A DNA stretch of 14,671 nucleotides from Vicinamibacteria bacterium. Lineage in GTDB: Bacteria; Acidobacteriota; Vicinamibacteria; Vicinamibacterales; 2-12-FULL-66-21. Positions 11,756 to 14,671 of this stretch are shown here, piece by piece; the stretch's first letter is position 1; each line of letters opens with the position of its first letter. A program made the position numbers and the translations under genes. The stretch is taken from positions 1 through 14,671 of the forward strand of contig JAICSD010000058.1 in NCBI GenBank assembly GCA_025937075.1. The letters run 5' to 3'. The notes under the pieces were generated by a model. The model saw nothing but the letters and a program-made list of their open reading frames with translations, had not been told where the DNA came from and did not search any database.

Positions 11756-14632
11756 ATGACGTTCTCCCGTATCCGCGCTCCGTTCTGTGTCGCCGTTGCG
11801 CTGCTGATCAGCGTCGACGTCGGCCGGCCAACTGCCCAGACGACGGCGGCGGGCCGCGAGACGTCCGCCGAGTCGGTCGCCTCGTACGCGCTCTCGCAGT
11901 TGATGCCGGTCGATCCCGAGGTGGCCGTGGGGACGCTGCCGAACGGGCTCCGTTACTACGTGCGCGCGAACGCGAAGCCTGCGCAGCGGGCGGAGCTGCG
12001 CCTCGTGGTCAAGGCCGGGTCCGTTCTGGAGGAGGAGGACCAGCGGGGCCTGGCGCACTTCGTCGAGCACATGGAGTTCGAAGGCACGCGCCACTTTCCG
12101 CGCCAGGGCGTGATGGAGTTCCTCTCGTCGCTCGGGCTGGGCATTGGTCCCGATGCGAACGCCGCGACGAGCTACGACGACACGCAGTACACGCTGCGGG
12201 TGCCGACGAATGTGCCCGGCGTGCTCGATCGCGCGCTGCTCGTCCTCGAGGACTGGGCCCACGGCGCGACCTTCGAACCGAGCGCGATCGAGCACGAGCG
12301 CGGAATCGTGCTCTCCGAATGGCGATCCCATCTCGGAGCGGGAGAACGCATCGGCGACAAGCTCCGCCAGGTGCAGCTCCAGGGATCGCGCTACGCAGAT
12401 CGGACGCCGATCGGCAATCCGGACGTCATCAGGACGGCACGCCGCGAGCAGTTGACGCGCTTCTACGACGACTGGTATCGGCCCAATCTGATGGCCGTGA
12501 TCGTCGTCGGCGATGTCGATCGCGACGCAGTGGTCGGGATGGTCAAGCAGCGCTTCTCGACCCTGACGAACCCGGTGCAGGAGCGTCCGCGTCCCGCCTT
12601 CGACGTGCCGGATCATGCCGGTACGCGCTACTCGATTCTGACGGACAAGGAAATGACTGCGACCGCCGTCGCGCTCAGCGACCTGCGGCCGGCACGTAAC
12701 CAGGGATCCGTTGGCGGATATCGGGACCTGATGCTCGATCAGTTGTTCGAGGGGATGCTCGACGGGCGGCTCGACGAGGTCGCGCAGCGCGAGAACCCGC
12801 CGTTTCTGCGCGCTGCAGCCGACCGGCGGCTGTTCCAGACGCCCCGCACGAAGGACGAAGCGCTGCTCCAGGCGCTCGTGTCGGCTGACGGAGTGACGCG
12901 GGGCCTCGACGCGCTCGTCACCGAGCTGCGGCGCGTCGTGCTCTACGGCTTCACCGCAACGGAGTTGGATCGCGCCAAGCAGGCGATGATGCTCGGCTAC
13001 GAGCGCGTGGTCACGGAGAGCCCCGACCGCGAGTCTGCCAGCCGCGCGGACGAGTACACGCGCAACTTCCTGCAGTCGGAGGCGCTGCCGACGATCTGGC
13101 AGGAGCTCGCGTTTCACCGGCGATTCGTGCCCGGCATCACGCTGGCGGAGGTCAACGCGCTCAGCCGCGATTGGTTTCCCGAACAGAACCGGCTCGTGAT
13201 CGTGTCAGCGCCGGAGGTGTCAGGCGTTGTTCTCCCCGATGAGACGCAGCTCGCTGCTGCCGTGAAGAGCGCATCGGCGAAGGGAATCGAGCCCTATGTC
13301 GACGCGGCGGCAGGGAAGACGCTGATGGAGACGCCGCCGCAGCGCGGCACCATTGTCGACACGAAGCTCCGTCCCGAGGCGGGCATCACGGAGTGGACGC
13401 TGTCGAACGGCGCCACGGTCGTCCTCAAGCCGACCACGCTGAAGGAGGACCAGATCCTGTTTCGCGCCTTCGCGCCGGGCGGGACGTCGCTGGCGAGCGA
13501 CGCGGATTTCATTCCGGCGCGCGTAGCCGACGAGGTCGTGTCCGGCGGAGGCGTCGGGCAGTTCAGCGACGCGATTCTCGACAAGATGCTCAGCGGAAAG
13601 GCCGTCAGTGTCACGCCGTTCATCAGCGAGCTCGACGAGGGCATGGGCGGCGGCAGCACGCCGCCCGACCTCGAAACGATGTTCCAGTTGATCTATCTCC
13701 GCTTCACGCAGCCGCGTGCGGATCAAGGGGCATTTGCCGCGCTCGCGGCGCAGGCGCGCGGCCTGCTCGCGAACCAGATGGCGAGCCCGGACGTCGTGTT
13801 CAATCAGACGCTCGACGCTGCGCTGAGCGGCGGCAGCGTGCGGCGGCAGCCAGAGACGCCCTCGACCGTGGATCGGTGGGACCTTGCGAAGTCGCTCGCG
13901 TTCTACAAGGCGCGGTTCGCGGACGCGAGCAATTTCACGTTCGTGTTCGTCGGCAGCTTCACGCCCGACGCGATCAAGCCGCTGGTCGAGACCTACCTTG
14001 CCAGCCTGCCCGCGACGCGCGCGCACGAGACCTGGCGCGACCTCGGCATCACCCCGCCATCCGGCGTCGTCGAAAAGTCCGTCGCGAAGGGGATTGCGCC
14101 GAAGAGCGAGGTGGCGATCGTTTTCTCTGGGCCTTTCCAGTACGACGATCAGCATCGGCTCGCGCTTCACGCGATGACGCTCGTCCTGCAGTCGCGGCTG
14201 TTCGACACGATTCGTCAGGAGCTGGGCGGCACCTACAGCATCGAGGTCACGCCCGACACGGACAAGTTCCCGCGCCCGCGATACACCGTTCGCATCGACT
14301 GGACGTGCGACCCCGAACGGACGACGGCACTGGTGAAGCGTGTATTCGACGAGATCGAGTACGTCCGCCAGACGTCGTTCTCGGCCGGGCAGGTTGCACG
14401 CATCCGGGACGCGCTCACGCGCGACTTCGAGCGCAACAGCGACGACAACGGCTACCTGCTGAACCAGATCACGCGGCGCTACGAGGACGGCGAGGGCGAG
14501 AGTATTGCCGCAGCCCTCGATGTTCCTGCTCAGATCGCGGCGCTGACGGGCGAGGCCATTCAGCAGGCCGCGCAGACGTATCTGAACACCGGAAACTACG
14601 TAAAGGTGATTCTGAGCCCCGAAGCCAAGTAG
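11756..14632 (+). CDS. Periplasmic M16 zinc metallopeptidase, PqqL-like, two-halved
   Basis: This is a 958-residue peptidase of the insulinase/pitrilysin clan, expected to degrade peptides in the periplasm. A signal peptide covers about 1-28 (core CVAVALLISV, cleavage near TAQ). The first half carries the inverted zinc site HFVEH (His101, Glu104, His105), with the downstream acidic ligand in ERGIVLSEW (Glu181 or Glu188). Its inactive partner domain covers about 215-420. The second half begins near 545 (EWTLSNGATVVLKP) and lacks the zinc motif, as is normal. Its final domain has Arg820 and Tyr827 in IRQELGGTYS, the R-x6-Y pair that positions substrate in insulin-degrading enzyme. Length fits PqqL-type proteins of about 930-960 residues. 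AGGA lies 7 nt before the ATG. The gene stands alone in the window, divergent from the NTase unit; 39 bases after its stop show nothing. Confidence 0.94.
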   Translation: MTFSRIRAPFCVAVALLISVDVGRPTAQTTAAGRETSAESVASYALSQLMPVDPEVAVGTLPNGLRYYVRANAKPAQRAELRLVVKAGSVLEEEDQRGLAHFVEHMEFEGTRHFPRQGVMEFLSSLGLGIGPDANAATSYDDTQYTLRVPTNVPGVLDRALLVLEDWAHGATFEPSAIEHERGIVLSEWRSHLGAGERIGDKLRQVQLQGSRYADRTPIGNPDVIRTARREQLTRFYDDWYRPNLMAVIVVGDVDRDAVVGMVKQRFSTLTNPVQERPRPAFDVPDHAGTRYSILTDKEMTATAVALSDLRPARNQGSVGGYRDLMLDQLFEGMLDGRLDEVAQRENPPFLRAAADRRLFQTPRTKDEALLQALVSADGVTRGLDALVTELRRVVLYGFTATELDRAKQAMMLGYERVVTESPDRESASRADEYTRNFLQSEALPTIWQELAFHRRFVPGITLAEVNALSRDWFPEQNRLVIVSAPEVSGVVLPDETQLAAAVKSASAKGIEPYVDAAAGKTLMETPPQRGTIVDTKLRPEAGITEWTLSNGATVVLKPTTLKEDQILFRAFAPGGTSLASDADFIPARVADEVVSGGGVGQFSDAILDKMLSGKAVSVTPFISELDEGMGGGSTPPDLETMFQLIYLRFTQPRADQGAFAALAAQARGLLANQMASPDVVFNQTLDAALSGGSVRRQPETPSTVDRWDLAKSLAFYKARFADASNFTFVFVGSFTPDAIKPLVETYLASLPATRAHETWRDLGITPPSGVVEKSVAKGIAPKSEVAIVFSGPFQYDDQHRLALHAMTLVLQSRLFDTIRQELGGTYSIEVTPDTDKFPRPRYTVRIDWTCDPERTTALVKRVFDEIEYVRQTSFSAGQVARIRDALTRDFERNSDDNGYLLNQITRRYEDGEGESIAAALDVPAQIAALTGEAIQQAAQTYLNTGNYVKVILSPEAK

Positions 14633-14671
14633 CCGAGGCGCTTATTCCTCCGGTGCGGACGTGCAGGAGCC

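Overview
The window is about 14.7 kb of GC-rich bacterial DNA. Eight protein-coding genes account for nearly all of it. A very large TonB-dependent transporter with an N-terminal carboxypeptidase-regulatory-like domain, a secreted S8 peptidase ending in Trp-Gly-Asn hexads, and a membrane-anchored HD-GYP protein together suggest a Gram-negative acidobacterium, perhaps of the Vicinamibacteria type. This placement is an inference from gene content and base composition, because no rRNA or other phylogenetic marker is present.

Layout: (1) hypF, a [NiFe]-hydrogenase maturation carbamoyltransferase, fills 2-2287 on +. (2) A small one-TM coiled-coil protein (2414-2626, +) converges on a MarR-family regulator (2623-3144, -); the two stop codons interlock in one CTAG. 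(3) Divergent from marR, a good sigma70-like promoter and a leader of about 115 nt with two GC-rich inverted repeats precede a 1133-aa TonB-dependent transporter (3337-6738, +). (4) Convergent to it, 16 bp away, is a 603-aa secreted subtilase (6755-8566, -) with a tryptophan-hexad tail. (5) Divergent from the subtilase is a multi-TM / HD-GYP / GAF protein (8793-10832, +), a predicted c-di-GMP phosphodiesterase. (6) A two-gene toxin-antitoxin-like unit (11650 down to 10855, -) pairs a small basic protein with a nucleotidyltransferase-fold protein. The genes overlap by 8 bp and are driven by a near-consensus promoter whose spacer holds a perfect 12-bp palindrome. (7) A 958-aa periplasmic M16 (PqqL-like) zinc peptidase (11756-14632, +) ends the window.

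How the genes may work together: marR and the transporter share a divergent intergenic region, so MarR control of uptake is plausible. The secreted subtilase, the periplasmic M16 peptidase and the TonB-dependent transporter fit a protein- or peptide-scavenging lifestyle, but they are not in one operon. The NTase pair looks like a self-contained autoregulated accessory module.

No rRNA, tRNA, CRISPR array, insertion sequence or convincing intrinsic terminator was seen. The features most worth a second look are the subtilase's tryptophan-hexad tail and the NTase/antitoxin unit with its promoter-embedded palindrome and predicted leaderless start. I cannot claim either is undescribed without searches.
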